NCBI RefSeq assembly: GCF_027706845.1
Contig: NZ_JAQGCZ010000002.1
Span: 372,001-436,000, forward strand
Origin: Mycolicibacterium sp. BiH015
GTDB taxonomy: Bacteria > Actinomycetota > Actinomycetes > Mycobacteriales > Mycobacteriaceae
DNA: 64,000 nt
Reading direction: 5' to 3'
Position numbers and translations under genes: made by a program
Shown here: positions 23,063-33,018 of the stretch, piece by piece
Position numbering within the stretch: position 1 is the stretch's first letter
Layout of the letters: each line of letters starts with the position of its first letter
Notes under the pieces: model-generated
What the model was told of the DNA's origin: nothing
The model's database searches: none
Seen by the model: only the letters and a program-made list of their open reading frames with translations

Positions 23063-24793
23063 ACTGACCGGTTCCGAGTCGCGGAGCTGTTCGGCTGCCA
23101 GCCGCGCCGAACGCGCCGTGGCTGCCCAGGCCGCCCAGCGGCCCGCGGCGTGGGCCGGCGAACAGTAACCGGCGTCGGCCCGCACGATCCGCACGCCCGG
23201 CTGGGCGAGCCACCGCGCGATCAGGCCCGTCTCTTCGACGAGGGCGCCCCCGAGGGGGCCCGCCGAGGGCAGCACAGACTGTGCGGCCGCGGTGAGCGCG
23301 TCGACGACCGGCATCGGCGGTACCCCCCGTGGCGCGACGCCCGCGGCGGCGAGCTGTCCGTGCCGGACGACCGCGAGATGCCAACCCCGTGCGCCGTCAG
23401 GTTTGGCGGCGACCAACTCGGTGATCCCCGACAGCGCGCGCAACCGCTGACCGCGCCACAGCACGTCGATGGTCGCGGCGGTGTGATCTCGCAGCCGCGC
23501 GGCGGTCTCGTAGCGATTCCGCTCGGCGAGATCGGCGATGTGCGCAAGCGCCGCCTCCAGCGGGCGCCCGCACCGCCCGTCGATGAGGGCGAGCGCGGCG
23601 TCGGCGGCGGCGTCGTACCCGGCGGCATCGACGCCGCGGACCGCCGGGCAGGGGGAGACCTCCCGCTCCGGGCACGACGGACCGTGGATCGCCGATCGGC
23701 CCAGCCGGTTCGTGCACGTCCGCACCCCGGTGAAGCGCGCGATCAATGCGGCGGTCTCCAGCGCGTCGGCGCGCGACCGGAAGGGCCCCACCGCGCTCTC
23801 GGTGCGCGGTGTGCGCACCGCCGAGAACCGCGGGAACGCCTCGTCGGTCAGAGTCACCCACCACCACCGGTGCGGGAACTTGGACCGCTTGTTGTACGGC
23901 GGCGCGTGCGCGGCCAGCAGCCGCAGCTCGCGCACGCCCGCCTCGAGGTCGTGGGCGCACTCGACGTGGTCGACGGCGGTGGCCAGCGAGGCCATCTCCT
24001 TGATTCTGGTGCGCGGGTCGGCGCCGTTGAAGTACTGCCCGACGCGACGGCGCAGATCGACGGCGGTGCCGACGTAGAGCACCTCGGCCGACGGCCCGCG
24101 GAACAGGTAGACGCCGGGACTGCGGGGCATCGCACGGGCGAGGTGACGCTTGCTGCGCTGCGCCGGAGTGACATCGGGGAGGTAGCCGCGCAGCTCGGAG
24201 TAGGTGTGCACGCCCTGGTTGCCGACGCGCTCGATCAGACCGTGCAGGACATCGACGGTGGCGCGGGCGTCGTCGAGGGCTCGGTGGGTCGGCGTCGTGG
24301 AGGCGCCGAACAGCTGGGCCAGCGCCGAGAGGCGGACGCTCGGGGCCTCGTCACGGGTCAGGACGCGCCGGGCGAGGGTGACCGTGCACAGCACCGGCGG
24401 TTTTGGCCAGGGCAGGTGGCTGCGTTCGGCCGCGGCGCGCAGGAACCCGACGTCGAAGCCGGCGTTGTGCGCGACGAGCACTGCGCCGCGGGCGAACTCG
24501 AGAAAGGCGGGAAGAACGGCATCGATGGTGGGGGCGTCGTACACCATCGCCGACGTGATGCCCGTCAACGCAACGATCTGCGGCGGGATCGCACGGCCGG
24601 GATCGACCAACGTAGCAAACTCGCCGAGGACTTCGCCGCCGCGCACTTTGACCGCCCCGATCTCGGTGATCTCGTCGTGGTGGTCGCCGGAGGAGCGGCC
24701 GCCGGTGGTTTCCAGGTCGACTACGACGAAGGTGGTCTCGCGCAGCGTCGGGTCGGCGAGCGGATCGACATCCGCGAAGCTCAGCTGACCCAT
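22937..24793 (-). CDS. DEDDh exonuclease fused to GIY-YIG (UvrC/Cho-like) nuclease
   Basis: 618 residues. N-terminal DEDDh 3'-5' exonuclease domain like DnaQ epsilon: VVDLETTG (Asp26/Glu28), HNAGFDVGF, and [13 protein letters not shown]. It is followed from about residue 220 by a GIY-YIG domain ([19 protein letters not shown]) and a UvrC-like region with a four-cysteine-type patch (CTNRLGR ... [10 protein letters not shown]). This domain order is known for Rv2191 and other actinobacterial proteins and suggests a DNA repair nuclease, though the substrate is unproven. The ATG at 24793 follows TACCTT by 6 nt. Its 3' end runs 126 nt into trpD. Confidence 0.9.
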   Translation of the reverse strand: MGQLSFADVDPLADPTLRETTFVVVDLETTGGRSSGDHHDEITEIGAVKVRGGEVLGEFATLVDPGRAIPPQIVALTGITSAMVYDAPTIDAVLPAFLEFARGAVLVAHNAGFDVGFLRAAAERSHLPWPKPPVLCTVTLARRVLTRDEAPSVRLSALAQLFGASTTPTHRALDDARATVDVLHGLIERVGNQGVHTYSELRGYLPDVTPAQRSKRHLARAMPRSPGVYLFRGPSAEVLYVGTAVDLRRRVGQYFNGADPRTRIKEMASLATAVDHVECAHDLEAGVRELRLLAAHAPPYNKRSKFPHRWWWVTLTDEAFPRFSAVRTPRTESAVGPFRSRADALETAALIARFTGVRTCTNRLGRSAIHGPSCPEREVSPCPAVRGVDAAGYDAAADAALALIDGRCGRPLEAALAHIADLAERNRYETAARLRDHTAATIDVLWRGQRLRALSGITELVAAKPDGARGWHLAVVRHGQLAAAGVAPRGVPPMPVVDALTAAAQSVLPSAGPLGGALVEETGLIARWLAQPGVRIVRADAGYCSPAHAAGRWAAWAATARSARLAAEQLRDSEPVSSELLCEPHPTREQLLGSAGVDGLLRPRQPGLPGRNPLGVAG

Positions 24794-24799
24794 GTGCTG

Positions 24800-24805
24800 A
24801 AGGTA
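24800..24805 (-). promoter_or_regulatory. -10 hexamer, leaderless nuclease gene
   Basis: TACCTT on the minus strand, 6 nt before the ATG at 24793; no Shine-Dalgarno sequence. It supports this start over upstream in-frame codons. Confidence 0.4.
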
Positions 24806-24930
24806 GGTGCCACGGCTGACAACTTCGGTGAAGCAGAGCCGAGGGTGCCGGGTTCGACTTGTCGGACTTGTCCCGACTTGTCGGTGGCCGTCGATACCGT
24901 GCGGACGACTGCAAGCGAGAGGACATTGCG

Positions 24931-25173
24931 ATGGCTCAGAATCAACGGCCACCGGGGCAGGACGCCGACGACGGCACGGTGAAGATCGATTGTGACGACT
25001 GTGCCGTGCGCGGTCCTGGATGCCAGGATTGCGTCGTCAGCGTGCTTCTCGGCGTTCCCGAGACGCTTCAGGTGGACGAGCGCCGGGCTCTCGAGGTGCT
25101 GGCCGAGGTCGGGCTGGCTCCCAAGTTGCGGCTGGTCCCGATCCACCGGCAGAGTGGTACCGGAGTCGCCTGA
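24931..25173 (+). CDS. Small cysteine-rich protein
   Basis: 80 residues. The N terminus is polar; then a cluster of four cysteines in [14 protein letters not shown] (Cys-x2-Cys-x6-Cys-x2-Cys), which could bind zinc or an Fe-S cluster, followed by a short hydrophobic turn (VVSVLLGV) and an amphipathic helix. The ATG has AGAGGA about 8 nt upstream. It lies just before the NlpC/P60 gene, in the same direction. I do not recognise a named family. Metal binding is inferred only from cysteine spacing. Confidence 0.75.
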   Translation: MAQNQRPPGQDADDGTVKIDCDDCAVRGPGCQDCVVSVLLGVPETLQVDERRALEVLAEVGLAPKLRLVPIHRQSGTGVA

Positions 25174-25234
25174 CGACACGCATCGGTCGGCCGCTCCCGA
25201 TCCTTGACGATGGCTGCTAAATTTGCCTCTTCCG

Positions 25235-25264
25235 TTGGACAAGGCCGTTGCCGTTTCGTAACCT
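25235..25264 (+). promoter_or_regulatory. Candidate SigA-type promoter of NlpC/P60 gene
   Basis: TTGGAC (25235-25240), an 18-nt spacer, and TAACCT (25259-25264). The transcription start would be near 25271, giving a leader of about 50 nt to the TTG at 25324. Confidence 0.45.
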
Positions 25265-25323
25265 GTCTGAGACCAAAGTGAGTTCGAGGCGGCTCGTCAC
25301 GGCAGTTGAAGGACGCAAAAATC

Positions 25324-26493
25324 TTGAGGCTCGACCGCGCGCACAGCAGCATTCGCCGTTCTCGGCAACCCCTCATCAGCTTGTTGGCCGCCGTGGCTCT
25401 GGCCGCCGCCGTGCTGACGGGGCAGGCCTACGCCGATCCCGCCGAAGACGCTCTAGCAAAGCTCAACGATCTTTCCCGCCAAGCTGAACAGACCACCGAG
25501 GCCATGCACTCGGCTCAGCTGGACCTCGACAACAAGCTGGCGATCCAGCAGGCCGCCGAGACCAAACACGCCAGCGACATCGCAGCCATGGAGTCCGCCA
25601 AGGCGCAGCTGAGCGATTTCCAGAGCAAGGTCGACAAGCTCGCCGCCGCGCAGTACATGGGCGGGCGCGCGTCCGGTTTCGACGCAATCCTCACCGCTTC
25701 GTCGCCGCAGGGACTGATCGATCAGCTCTCCGTCCAGCGGGTCATGGCCGGCGAGATGCAGTCGCAGATGGCCGCCTTCCGTGACGCCGGTGCCCGGGCC
25801 GAGGTCGCCGAACAGGCGTCGGCAGCCTCGGCTGCCGAGGCCAAGACCGCCGCCGAGCAGGCCGCCGCGGTACGCGCGGACCTGCAGTCCAAGCAGAGCC
25901 AGCTGCAGACCCAGATCGCGATCGTCAAGGCACAGTACGAAGCGCTGACCCCGGTCCAGCGCGAAGCGCTCGCCGCCGCACCGCCGCCGCCCCCGGTGCC
26001 GGCCGCCGCACCGCTACCGCCGCCGCCCGCTCCGGGGCAGGACCCCGCCATTCTCGCCGCACCGCCGGCACCGCCCATTCCGGGTGCGCCTCCTGCTCCG
26101 GGCCTTCCAGGTGCCATCCCGCCCGGCGATGTCGCCCCGCCCGGATCTCCGGCCGCCAACACCGTCATCCAGGCCGCGCTGAGCCGTATCGGTTCTCCCT
26201 ATTCGTGGGGTGGATCCGGCCCCAGCGCCTTCGACTGCTCCGGTCTGGTGATGTGGTCGTTCCAGCAGGCCGGAATCTCGCTGCCGCATTCCAGCCAGGC
26301 GCTGGCCCGTGGCGGGCAGCCGGTGTCGATGGATCAGATGCAACCGGGTGACCTCGTCACCTACTACTCCGACGCCTCGCACGTCGGCATCTACATCGGC
26401 GACGGCATGATGGTGCACGCGTCCACCTACGGCACACCGGTGCGCGTCGCCCCGGTGGACAATGCGCCCATCTACAACGTCCGTCGGTACTGA
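25324..26493 (+). CDS. NlpC/P60 peptidoglycan endopeptidase (Rv2190c-like)
   Basis: 389-residue secreted cell wall hydrolase. Signal peptide (about residues 18-38, ending before AYADPAED), a long coiled coil (45-210), a Pro/Ala linker (220-270), and a C-terminal NlpC/P60 domain. The catalytic Cys is in FDCSGLVMW (about 305), with His in DASHVGIYIG and MVHAS. This architecture matches RipA-type enzymes that cut between D-Glu and mDAP. The TTG at 25324 (LRLDRAHSS) has AAGGA 10 nt upstream and matches the MRLD start of Rv2190c as I recall it; a TTG at 25306 is the alternative. Confidence 0.93.
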   Translation: MRLDRAHSSIRRSRQPLISLLAAVALAAAVLTGQAYADPAEDALAKLNDLSRQAEQTTEAMHSAQLDLDNKLAIQQAAETKHASDIAAMESAKAQLSDFQSKVDKLAAAQYMGGRASGFDAILTASSPQGLIDQLSVQRVMAGEMQSQMAAFRDAGARAEVAEQASAASAAEAKTAAEQAAAVRADLQSKQSQLQTQIAIVKAQYEALTPVQREALAAAPPPPPVPAAAPLPPPPAPGQDPAILAAPPAPPIPGAPPAPGLPGAIPPGDVAPPGSPAANTVIQAALSRIGSPYSWGGSGPSAFDCSGLVMWSFQQAGISLPHSSQALARGGQPVSMDQMQPGDLVTYYSDASHVGIYIGDGMMVHASTYGTPVRVAPVDNAPIYNVRRY

Positions 26494-27316
26494 TCCGTCC
26501 AGGGGCACCCGCTCCGCCACCCGTCGCCGGCTCGGTGCGGTACTCGGCGCCGAGCTTCTTTTGGCGGTGTTTCTCGTCAACGGTCCGCAGCTGGCGCCGC
26601 CGGGTCCCGCGGTCGCCTCTCCCGTACCAGACTCGCGACCCGCGCAACTGCCGGGGACGCGCTCGGTGTCCACGCCCGACGGCCGCACCGCGCAGCTGAT
26701 CGATCTCGGTGCGATAGGCGGGCGCACGCTGATCGATCGCATCGCCGCCGAGATGCCGGGCGCCACCGAAGCTGTCACCGCGTTCTGGGGTTCTGACTGG
26801 CGTCGTGACATCTCCATCGTCGTCGCGGGATCCCCGGAGCAGTTCGGAGTCCTGGCCGGAGGGGGACCCGATATCGCCGCCACGACCACCGCCGACCGCA
26901 TCATGTTCTCGCCAGGCGCGACCGCGATGAACGACGCCAATCTGCGAACGGTGTTGCGCCATGAGCTTTTTCACTACGCCGCCAGGCCCGACACCGCAGC
27001 CGATGCGCCGGTGTGGCTCACCGAAGGGGTCGCCGACTTCGTCGGCCGACCGCCGGCCCCGACCGCCCCAGCCGCACCGACCGCCCCAGCCGCACCGGCC
27101 GCGCTGCCGACGGACGCCGAACTGACCGAACCCGGGCCCGGACGCTCGGCCGCCTACGACCGCGCGTGGGAATTCGCCACCTATATCGCCGACACCTACG
27201 GCATCGACAAGCTGCGGGCGCTCTATGTCGCCGCGTGCGGACACGGACACCGCGACGTGGCCACCGCGATCCGGGAGGCTCTCGGGGTGGATGTATCCGA
27301 GGTGTTGCACAGGTGA
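26462..27316 (+). CDS. Secreted HEXXH metallopeptidase-like protein (Rv2189c-like)
   Basis: 284 residues. A basic N terminus (about 23 residues) and one hydrophobic signal/anchor (about 23-45), then a domain with HELFH (about 163-167) and, 20 residues later, WLTEGVADFVG. The HEXXH plus downstream Glu pattern is that of gluzincin / peptidase MA-like enzymes, so zinc protease activity is plausible. An Ala-Pro-Thr linker with an 18-bp DNA repeat follows, then a helical C terminus. The only ATG overlaps the NlpC gene by 32 nt; GTGA overlap leads into pimB. Substrate unknown. Confidence 0.8.
   Translation: MRPSTTSVGTDPSRGTRSATRRRLGAVLGAELLLAVFLVNGPQLAPPGPAVASPVPDSRPAQLPGTRSVSTPDGRTAQLIDLGAIGGRTLIDRIAAEMPGATEAVTAFWGSDWRRDISIVVAGSPEQFGVLAGGGPDIAATTTADRIMFSPGATAMNDANLRTVLRHELFHYAARPDTAADAPVWLTEGVADFVGRPPAPTAPAAPTAPAAPAALPTDAELTEPGPGRSAAYDRAWEFATYIADTYGIDKLRALYVAACGHGHRDVATAIREALGVDVSEVLHR
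27061..27096 (+). repeat. Two perfect 18-bp direct repeats inside the HEXXH gene
   Basis: Two identical 18-bp units (27061-27078 and 27079-27096), each encoding Thr-Ala-Pro-Ala-Ala-Pro, with partial copies flanking them. They lie in the linker after the zinc site. Copy number may vary between strains without breaking the frame. Confidence 0.9.
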
Positions 27317-28449
27317 AGCGGATTCTGTTGGTCAGCAACGACTTTCCGCCGCGACGCGGCGGCATCCAGTCCTACCTGGAGGCGCTCGTCGGCCACCTCG
27401 TGGCCTCCGGCGACTTCGCGCTGACCGTGTATGCGCCGAAATGGAAGGGCGCCGAAGATTATGACGCGGTGGCGGCCGCGACGGGCTATCAGGTGGTCAG
27501 ACATCCGGGGACGCTCATGGTTCCCGAGCCGACGGTCGCGCTGCGGATGCGGCGCTTGATCGCCGAGAACGACATCGAGACCGTATGGTTCGGCGCCGCG
27601 GCGCCGCTGGCTCTGCTCTCACCCCTGGCGCGGGCCGCCGGTGCGCACCGCATCATCGCCAGCACGCATGGCCACGAGGTCGGATGGTCGATGTTGCCGC
27701 TGGCGCGAACGGCCCTGCGCCGCATCGGCAATGACACCGACGTTGTCACCTACATCAGCGACTACACCCGCGGCCGCTTCGCATCCGCGTTCGGCGCGCA
27801 AGCAGCGCTCGAGCACGTACCGCCCGGTGTGGACACGGACCGTTTCGTGCCCGACGAAGTCGCCAGGGCCGAACTACGGGTCCGTTACGGACTCGGCGAC
27901 AGGCCGGTGGTGGTGTGTGTGTCCCGGCTGGTACCCCGCAAGGGCCAGGACATGCTGATCCGGGCGCTGCCCGCGATCCGGCAGCGGGTACCCGGCGCCG
28001 TGCTCGTCATCGTCGGCGGGGGACCGTACCGCACGTCGCTGCACCGCCTCGCGCACACCTTCGGCGTCGCCGAACATGTCGTGTTCACCGACGGCGTGCC
28101 CGGCGACGAGCTACCGGCCCACCACGCGATGGCCGACGTGTTCGCGATGCCGTGCCGGACACGAGGATCCGGCCTCGACGTCGAGGGGCTCGGCATCGTC
28201 TATCTGGAGGCGTCGTCGGTCGGGGTTCCGGTGGTTGCGGGCAGGTCCGGCGGCGCCCCGGAGACCGTCGTCGACGGCGAGACGGGTCACGTGGTCGACG
28301 GCTGGGACGTCGGCGCGATCGCCGCGGCGGTCGGCGATCTGCTCGCCGACCCTGCCCGCGCCGCCGAGATGGGCGCCGCGGGCAGGCGGTGGGCCGTCGA
28401 CAACTGGCAGTGGAGCAGGCAGGCGCAGCGCCTCTCGCGGCTGCTCTAA
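27313..28449 (+). CDS. pimB: GDP-mannose-dependent phosphatidylinositol monomannoside mannosyltransferase
   Basis: GT4-family glycosyltransferase (Rv2188c/PimB') adding the second mannose to PIM1 at the cytoplasmic face of the membrane. 378 residues. N-terminal Rossmann start [19 protein letters not shown]; acceptor-side DRFVPDE; donor-binding [18 protein letters not shown] with the EX7E glutamates (about 295-303). The GTG start at 27313 overlaps the previous stop (GTGA). It belongs to the same glycolipid pathway as mptA and mptC in this window. The stop is interlocked with that of fadD15. Confidence 0.95.
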   Translation: MKRILLVSNDFPPRRGGIQSYLEALVGHLVASGDFALTVYAPKWKGAEDYDAVAAATGYQVVRHPGTLMVPEPTVALRMRRLIAENDIETVWFGAAAPLALLSPLARAAGAHRIIASTHGHEVGWSMLPLARTALRRIGNDTDVVTYISDYTRGRFASAFGAQAALEHVPPGVDTDRFVPDEVARAELRVRYGLGDRPVVVCVSRLVPRKGQDMLIRALPAIRQRVPGAVLVIVGGGPYRTSLHRLAHTFGVAEHVVFTDGVPGDELPAHHAMADVFAMPCRTRGSGLDVEGLGIVYLEASSVGVPVVAGRSGGAPETVVDGETGHVVDGWDVGAIAAAVGDLLADPARAAEMGAAGRRWAVDNWQWSRQAQRLSRLL

Positions 28450-30254
28450 CCCTTCGCGTACAGAGCGTCGATGTCGGCGGCGAATTTCTGCGCCACCACC
28501 TTGCGCTTCACCTTCAGCGTGGGCGTCAGCTCGCCGGTGTCCTCGGTGAAGTCGACGGGCAGGATCCGGAACTTCCGGATCTGCTCGGCTTTCGACACGG
28601 CCTCGTTGGCGTCCTTGACCGCCAGTTCGACCTCGGCCCGCAGGTCGGGATCGTCGGACAGATCGGCGACCGATGCCCCGGGATCCTTGCGGTTGCGTTC
28701 CTTCCAACCCGGAAACGCTTCCGGGTCGATGGTGATGAGCGCCGCGATGAACGGCTGCTGATCGCCGACGGCCATGGCCTGGCTGATGAGGGGGTGTGCG
28801 CGCAGGCGGTCCTCCAGCAGCGCGGGGGCGACGTTCTTGCCGCCCGCGGTCACGATGATCTCCTTCTTGCGGCCGACGATCGACAGGAAGCCGGCGTCGT
28901 CGATCGCCCCGAGATCGCCGGTGTGGAACCAGCCATCGGTGAAGACGGCCTTGGTCTCCTCCTCGTTGCCCCAGTAGCCGTGGAACACGACGCCGCCCTT
29001 GACCAGCAGTTCGCCGTCCTCGCCGAGCTTCATGCTGTTTCCGGGCAGCAGCTTGCCCACCGATCCCACTCGTAGGTCGCCGACCCGGTTGACGGTGATC
29101 GCGGCGCTGGTCTCGGTCAGCCCGTAGCCCTCGTAGATGGACAGCCCGACGCCGCGGTAGAAGTGTCCGAGCCGGGCACCCAACGGCGCCCCGCCGGAGA
29201 TCGCCGCGTGGCAGCGTCCGCCCAGCGCGGCGCGCAGCTTGCCGTACACCAGCTTGTCGAAGACGGCATGCTTGACACGCAGCAGCAGACCCGGCCCGCC
29301 GGTGTCCTGCGCCTTGCTCCACTCGATCGCGGTTTCGGCGGCAGCCGCGAAGATCTTGCCCTTGCCGCCGTTCTCGGCGTTGAGTTCGGCGGTGTTGTAT
29401 ACCTTCTCGAACACCCGCGGGACCGAGACCACCAGCGTCGGCTGGAACACCGCGAGCATCGGAACGAGGTTCTTGATGTCGCTGGTGAACCCCAGCGTCA
29501 CCCCGTTGGCGAACGCACCGATGGTCAGCGCACGGGCCAGTACGTGCGCCAGCGGCAGGAACACCAGCAGTTTCTCGCCCTTGGCCAGATGATCGGGAAA
29601 GCATGCCTTGGCGCCGCGGATCTCGTAGAGCAGATTCGAATGGGTGAGCTGGCAGCCCTTGGGGCGTCCCGTCGTGCCCGAGGTGTAGATCAGCGTCGCG
29701 GCATCGGAGGACCTGATGCCGGCAACCCGCTCGTCGACAGCGGTGGCGTCGACCTCGTGGCCGGCCTCGGCCAGTTCGTCGATCGCGGGAGTGCCGCTGC
29801 CGTCGATGACGTACACCTTGCGCAGTTGGGACAGCTCGTCGCGGTGCTGCTCGATGCGCGCGGCGTGCGCATCCGTCTCGGCGATGGCGGCGACGGCACC
29901 CGAGTCCGCCAGCACGAACCTCACCTGCTCAGCCGAGCTCGTCTCGTAGATCGGCACCGTCACCGCGCCGACCGACAGGATCGCGAAGTCGAGGATCGGC
30001 CACTCGTAGCGGGTTGCCGACAGCAGCGCGACCCGGTCTCCGGGCTGAATACCCTGGGCGATCAAACCGCGTGCCGCCGAACGGATCTGCTCGGCCGCCT
30101 GCCTGCTGGTCACGTCGACCCAGCTGCCGTCGACGAGACGCTGGAAAATGACGTGGCCGGGGTCGTCGCGCTCGTGGAGATATACGGAGCTGACGATGCT
30201 GTCGTGCTCGTCGACGGTGAACGGTGCCGGAACGGTGAACTCACGCGAAGTCAT
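28446..30254 (-). CDS. fadD15: Long-chain acyl-CoA synthetase
   Basis: AMP-forming fatty acid-CoA ligase, 602 residues. Motifs: the P-loop [13 protein letters not shown] (about 188-198), YGLTETSA, the hinge/ATP region [12 protein letters not shown], and the C-terminal [10 protein letters not shown] with the catalytic Lys. The ATG at 30254 ([12 protein letters not shown]) matches family length; a longer open frame running to 31604 is antisense to other genes. Stop codon overlaps the pimB stop. Substrate range cannot be read from sequence. Confidence 0.95.
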   Translation of the reverse strand: MTSREFTVPAPFTVDEHDSIVSSVYLHERDDPGHVIFQRLVDGSWVDVTSRQAAEQIRSAARGLIAQGIQPGDRVALLSATRYEWPILDFAILSVGAVTVPIYETSSAEQVRFVLADSGAVAAIAETDAHAARIEQHRDELSQLRKVYVIDGSGTPAIDELAEAGHEVDATAVDERVAGIRSSDAATLIYTSGTTGRPKGCQLTHSNLLYEIRGAKACFPDHLAKGEKLLVFLPLAHVLARALTIGAFANGVTLGFTSDIKNLVPMLAVFQPTLVVSVPRVFEKVYNTAELNAENGGKGKIFAAAAETAIEWSKAQDTGGPGLLLRVKHAVFDKLVYGKLRAALGGRCHAAISGGAPLGARLGHFYRGVGLSIYEGYGLTETSAAITVNRVGDLRVGSVGKLLPGNSMKLGEDGELLVKGGVVFHGYWGNEEETKAVFTDGWFHTGDLGAIDDAGFLSIVGRKKEIIVTAGGKNVAPALLEDRLRAHPLISQAMAVGDQQPFIAALITIDPEAFPGWKERNRKDPGASVADLSDDPDLRAEVELAVKDANEAVSKAEQIRKFRILPVDFTEDTGELTPTLKVKRKVVAQKFAADIDALYAKG

Positions 30255-30353
30255 CGGAGTTGGAGACCCTCTCGCTTTACAGGCCGCAATGTGTTGTACA
30301 GCGTAGTCGTCCCTCGGCCGACCCTGGCCGGGCATGTGTGAAGCTTGTTGGTC

Positions 30354-30752
30354 ATGAACAGCATCCAGATCGCCGACGAGACGTTCATCGCAGCCGATCC
30401 CGTGGCTGTCGGCGAGGCGGTTGCCGACAAGGCGAACTGGACGCGGTGGTGGCCCGACCTGCGGCTGTCCGTGGTCGAGGACCGCGGCGAGGTCGGACAC
30501 CGCTGGACGGTGACCGGTGCGCTGACAGGGACCATGGAGATCTGGCTGGAGCGAGTGGGCGGGGCGCTCGATGGCGTCATCCTGCACTATTTCCTTCACG
30601 CTGAGCCTTCCGGCGCGGCAGCCTGGCAGTTGGCGAAAATGAATCTGCCGAAGATGAACCATCGCCGCCGGGTGGCCGGCAAGAACATGGCCTTCGAGGT
30701 GAAGCGCACGCTCGAAGCGAACCGCCCCGTCGGCGTATCGCGGTTGGCGTGA
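30354..30752 (+). CDS. SRPBCC (START/Bet v1-like) protein, Rv2186c-like
   Basis: 132-residue protein with the helix-grip pattern of polyketide cyclase/START-like proteins: an N-terminal strand ([14 protein letters not shown]), the WTRWWPDL helix, then beta strands and a C-terminal helix. Such proteins hold hydrophobic ligands. It is paired with a second SRPBCC gene 72 nt downstream. The ATG at 30354 is chosen over a TTG 9 nt earlier. Ligand unknown. Confidence 0.82.
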   Translation: MNSIQIADETFIAADPVAVGEAVADKANWTRWWPDLRLSVVEDRGEVGHRWTVTGALTGTMEIWLERVGGALDGVILHYFLHAEPSGAAAWQLAKMNLPKMNHRRRVAGKNMAFEVKRTLEANRPVGVSRLA

Positions 30753-30824
30753 ACATTTACGGCTATACCTGCGGCGGGGGAGTAGATTTCTGGCCAGCGA
30801 CCAGACCATAGCGGGAAGGCTCCA

Positions 30825-31262
30825 GTGGCAGACAAGACGGCGCAGACCATCTATATCGATGCCGATCCGTCGACGGTGATGGACGTCATCGCCGACATCG
30901 GTTCCTACCCGGACTGGGTCGCGGAGTACAAGGAGACCGAGGTTCTCGAAGCCGACGCCGAGGGTTATCCGAAGGTGGCCAGGCTGGTTCTCGATGCCGC
31001 GGTCCTCAAGGACAGCATGGTGCTGGCCTACGACTGGCCCGCCGACCACAAGTCGGTGACGTGGTCGCTGGTGTCGAGCACGCTGCTGAAGTCGCTGGAC
31101 GGTGCATACCGGTTGGCGCCCAAGGGTTCTGGCACCGACGTCACCTATGAGTTGTCCGTCGATCTGATCATCCCGATGATCGGGCTGCTCAAACGCAAAG
31201 CCGAGCGGCGTCTCACCGACACCGCTCTGAAGGATCTCAAGAAACGAGTCGAGGCTGACTGA
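30825..31262 (+). CDS. SRPBCC protein (TB16.3 / Rv2185c-like)
   Basis: 145 residues. A START/Bet v1-like fold: [24 protein letters not shown] at the front, long beta strands ([22 protein letters not shown]), and a basic C-terminal helix ending LKKRVEAD. In M. tuberculosis this is the conserved antigen TB16.3. The GTG at 30825 has a GGGAAGG site 6 nt upstream. The 3' end overlaps the presumed start of the ArsA-like ATPase gene by 8 nt, suggesting coupled translation. Confidence 0.85.
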   Translation: MADKTAQTIYIDADPSTVMDVIADIGSYPDWVAEYKETEVLEADAEGYPKVARLVLDAAVLKDSMVLAYDWPADHKSVTWSLVSSTLLKSLDGAYRLAPKGSGTDVTYELSVDLIIPMIGLLKRKAERRLTDTALKDLKKRVEAD

Positions 31263-32514
31263 GGGCGAAGGTGTCGCCCGGATCAGTCTGTTCGTCGGCA
31301 AGGGCGGCGTAGGTAAGTCGACGCTGGCGACCGCCACGGCCGTGCGGGCAACGCGCGCCGGAATGCGGGTCCTTCTGGTGTCCACCGACCAGGCCCATTC
31401 CATCGGTGACGTCCTCGGCGTGCACCTCGTGCCCACGGGGGGCAGGGACCCCACCCGTGTGCTGGCAGAACTGGACACCGCCGAATCCGGCGGTGGTTCG
31501 CTGGATGCTCTGGCGCTCGACACGTTGGCCCTGCTGGCCGGTCGCTGGCCGGGGGTTGCGCATCCGCTGGCGGAACGATTTCCCGACTCGGACATCGGAG
31601 ACATTGCCTCAGAAGAGCTTTCGGCGCTCCCCGGGGTGCAGGAGGTGCTCGGTCTGTTCGAGGTGGGTGAACTCGCGAATTCCGGGAATTGGGATCTCGT
31701 GGTGGTCGACTGCGCCTCGACGGCGGATGCGATGCGGATGCTGACGTTGCCTGCGACGTTTGCGCTCTACCTGGAGCGCGCCTGGCCGAGGCATCGCCGG
31801 TTGTCCACTGCCGACGACCCGAGGACGGCGCTGGTGGTCGGCGTCCTCGAGCAGATCGGCGCGGCGACCGACGAGTTGGCCACGATGCTGACCGACGGGG
31901 ACCGGGTCAACGCGCATCTGGTGCTGACGGCCGAGCGCGTCGTCGCCGCAGAAGCGATCCGGACGCTGGGGACGCTGTCGCTGATGGGAGTGCGGGTCGC
32001 CGAGCTGATCGTGAATCAGGTTCTGGTGCAAGACGATTCGTTCGAATACCGCAACCTGCCTGCGCACCCCGCCTTCGACTGGTACTCGGAGCGGATTTCC
32101 GAGCAGCAGATCGTGCTCGACCAACTCGACCACGCCATCGGCGATGTCCAGCTCGTCATGGTGCCGCACGTGGCGGGCGAACCGATCGGCCCCAAGGCGC
32201 TGGGCGAACTGCTCGAGTGTGCCCGCAGGCGAGACGGGTCGCCGCCCCCGGGTCCGCTGCGGCCGATCGTGGACCGCGAGTCGGGAACCGGCCTGGATGC
32301 GGTGTATCGACTGCGGCTGGAACTATTGCAGGTGGACTCGTCTGCCCTGTCGTTGGGTAGGGTCGACGACGACTTGATCATCGGCGTCGGCGGTATGCGG
32401 CGTCGCGTTCGCCTCGCATCGGTGCTGCGGCGGTGCACCGTCATCGGCGCGCAGCTGCGCGGCAGCGAGTTGACGGTGCGATTCCGACCGAATCCGGAGG
32501 TGTGGCCGCGGTGA
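31255..32514 (+). CDS. ArsA/Get3-like ATPase with apparent CTG start
   Basis: 419 residues (Rv2184c-like). The deviant Walker A motif GKGGVGKST is at about residues 15-23, followed by [16 protein letters not shown] and VVVDCAST, as in ArsA/Get3 ATPases. No ATG, GTG or TTG exists in frame between the stop at 31228-31230 and the P-loop; the first such codon is GTG 31342, which would delete the Walker A motif. CTG at 31255 (CTG ACT GAG, read MTEGEG) is the best start: it overlaps the preceding stop, allowing coupling. Cargo unknown; the next gene overlaps by 4 nt. Confidence 0.85.
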   Translation: MTEGEGVARISLFVGKGGVGKSTLATATAVRATRAGMRVLLVSTDQAHSIGDVLGVHLVPTGGRDPTRVLAELDTAESGGGSLDALALDTLALLAGRWPGVAHPLAERFPDSDIGDIASEELSALPGVQEVLGLFEVGELANSGNWDLVVVDCASTADAMRMLTLPATFALYLERAWPRHRRLSTADDPRTALVVGVLEQIGAATDELATMLTDGDRVNAHLVLTAERVVAAEAIRTLGTLSLMGVRVAELIVNQVLVQDDSFEYRNLPAHPAFDWYSERISEQQIVLDQLDHAIGDVQLVMVPHVAGEPIGPKALGELLECARRRDGSPPPGPLRPIVDRESGTGLDAVYRLRLELLQVDSSALSLGRVDDDLIIGVGGMRRRVRLASVLRRCTVIGAQLRGSELTVRFRPNPEVWPR

Positions 32515-32903
32515 GTGGGGCTCACTCCGACCTGGGGCCCGAATTGCGCGCGCTGGCCCAGTCGATCCTGGACAAGCTGGACCCCGCGATTCGACTGGCC
32601 GCCGCTCGTGCGCAGTCGGCGAGCAACACCCCGGGCCGCTGCCAGCAGGTGTGGTGCCCGGTATGTGCCCTCGCGGCCCTGATCTCCGGTGAGCAGCATC
32701 CGCTGCTCGACGTGGTCGCCGAACACAGTGTGGCGCTGCTGACCCTCGTCAAGACGATGGTCGACACCGTCGACGGGAACGCAGCGGGGTCACCGCTGCC
32801 TCCCGATCCACCGACCCCCGGCGGTCCCGACACACCCGGGCCGCCGTCATCGCCGCCGCCGCCGGGGCGCTATCAGCACATCCCGGTCGACGTCGAGGAG
32901 TAG
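32511..32903 (+). CDS. Conserved mycobacterial protein with CPVC motif (Rv2183c-like)
   Basis: 130 residues. The N-terminal half is helical and contains a CQQVWCPVCALAALI patch (three Cys) that could bind metal. The C-terminal 45 residues are Pro-rich and disordered. The GTG start overlaps the ATPase stop (GTGA) with GGAGG 10 nt upstream, so it is expressed with the ArsA-like ATPase and may be its partner (inference from coupling only). Function unknown. Confidence 0.8.
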   Translation: MSGAHSDLGPELRALAQSILDKLDPAIRLAAARAQSASNTPGRCQQVWCPVCALAALISGEQHPLLDVVAEHSVALLTLVKTMVDTVDGNAAGSPLPPDPPTPGGPDTPGPPSSPPPPGRYQHIPVDVEE

Positions 32904-32980
32904 CGACAGCCGCGGTCGGGTAGAACTACTCAGCCGGCCATGTGGTCGCAGGCACAGGCCGTGGGTAAAGTTGTCGCAGA

Positions 32981-32986
32981 CATATT
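32981..32986 (+). promoter_or_regulatory. Candidate -10 hexamer of plsC-like gene
   Basis: CATATT, 32 nt before the ATG at 33019, with GGAGGGG as ribosome site between. No convincing -35. Confidence 0.25.
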
Positions 32987-33018
32987 GACCGCGCCGCGGT
33001 CGGTGATCCGGAGGGGAC

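Noticed and set aside
23150..24982. 610-codon plus-strand open frame
   Set aside because: Antisense to the DEDDh/GIY-YIG gene, which has several catalytic motifs; the plus-strand product is low complexity.
30255..31604. N-terminal extension of fadD15 to 31604
   Set aside because: It would run antisense through two SRPBCC genes and the ATPase start; the ATG at 30254 gives the family length.
31342..32514. ATPase starting at GTG 31342
   Set aside because: It removes the Walker A motif, which is intact and in frame just upstream.
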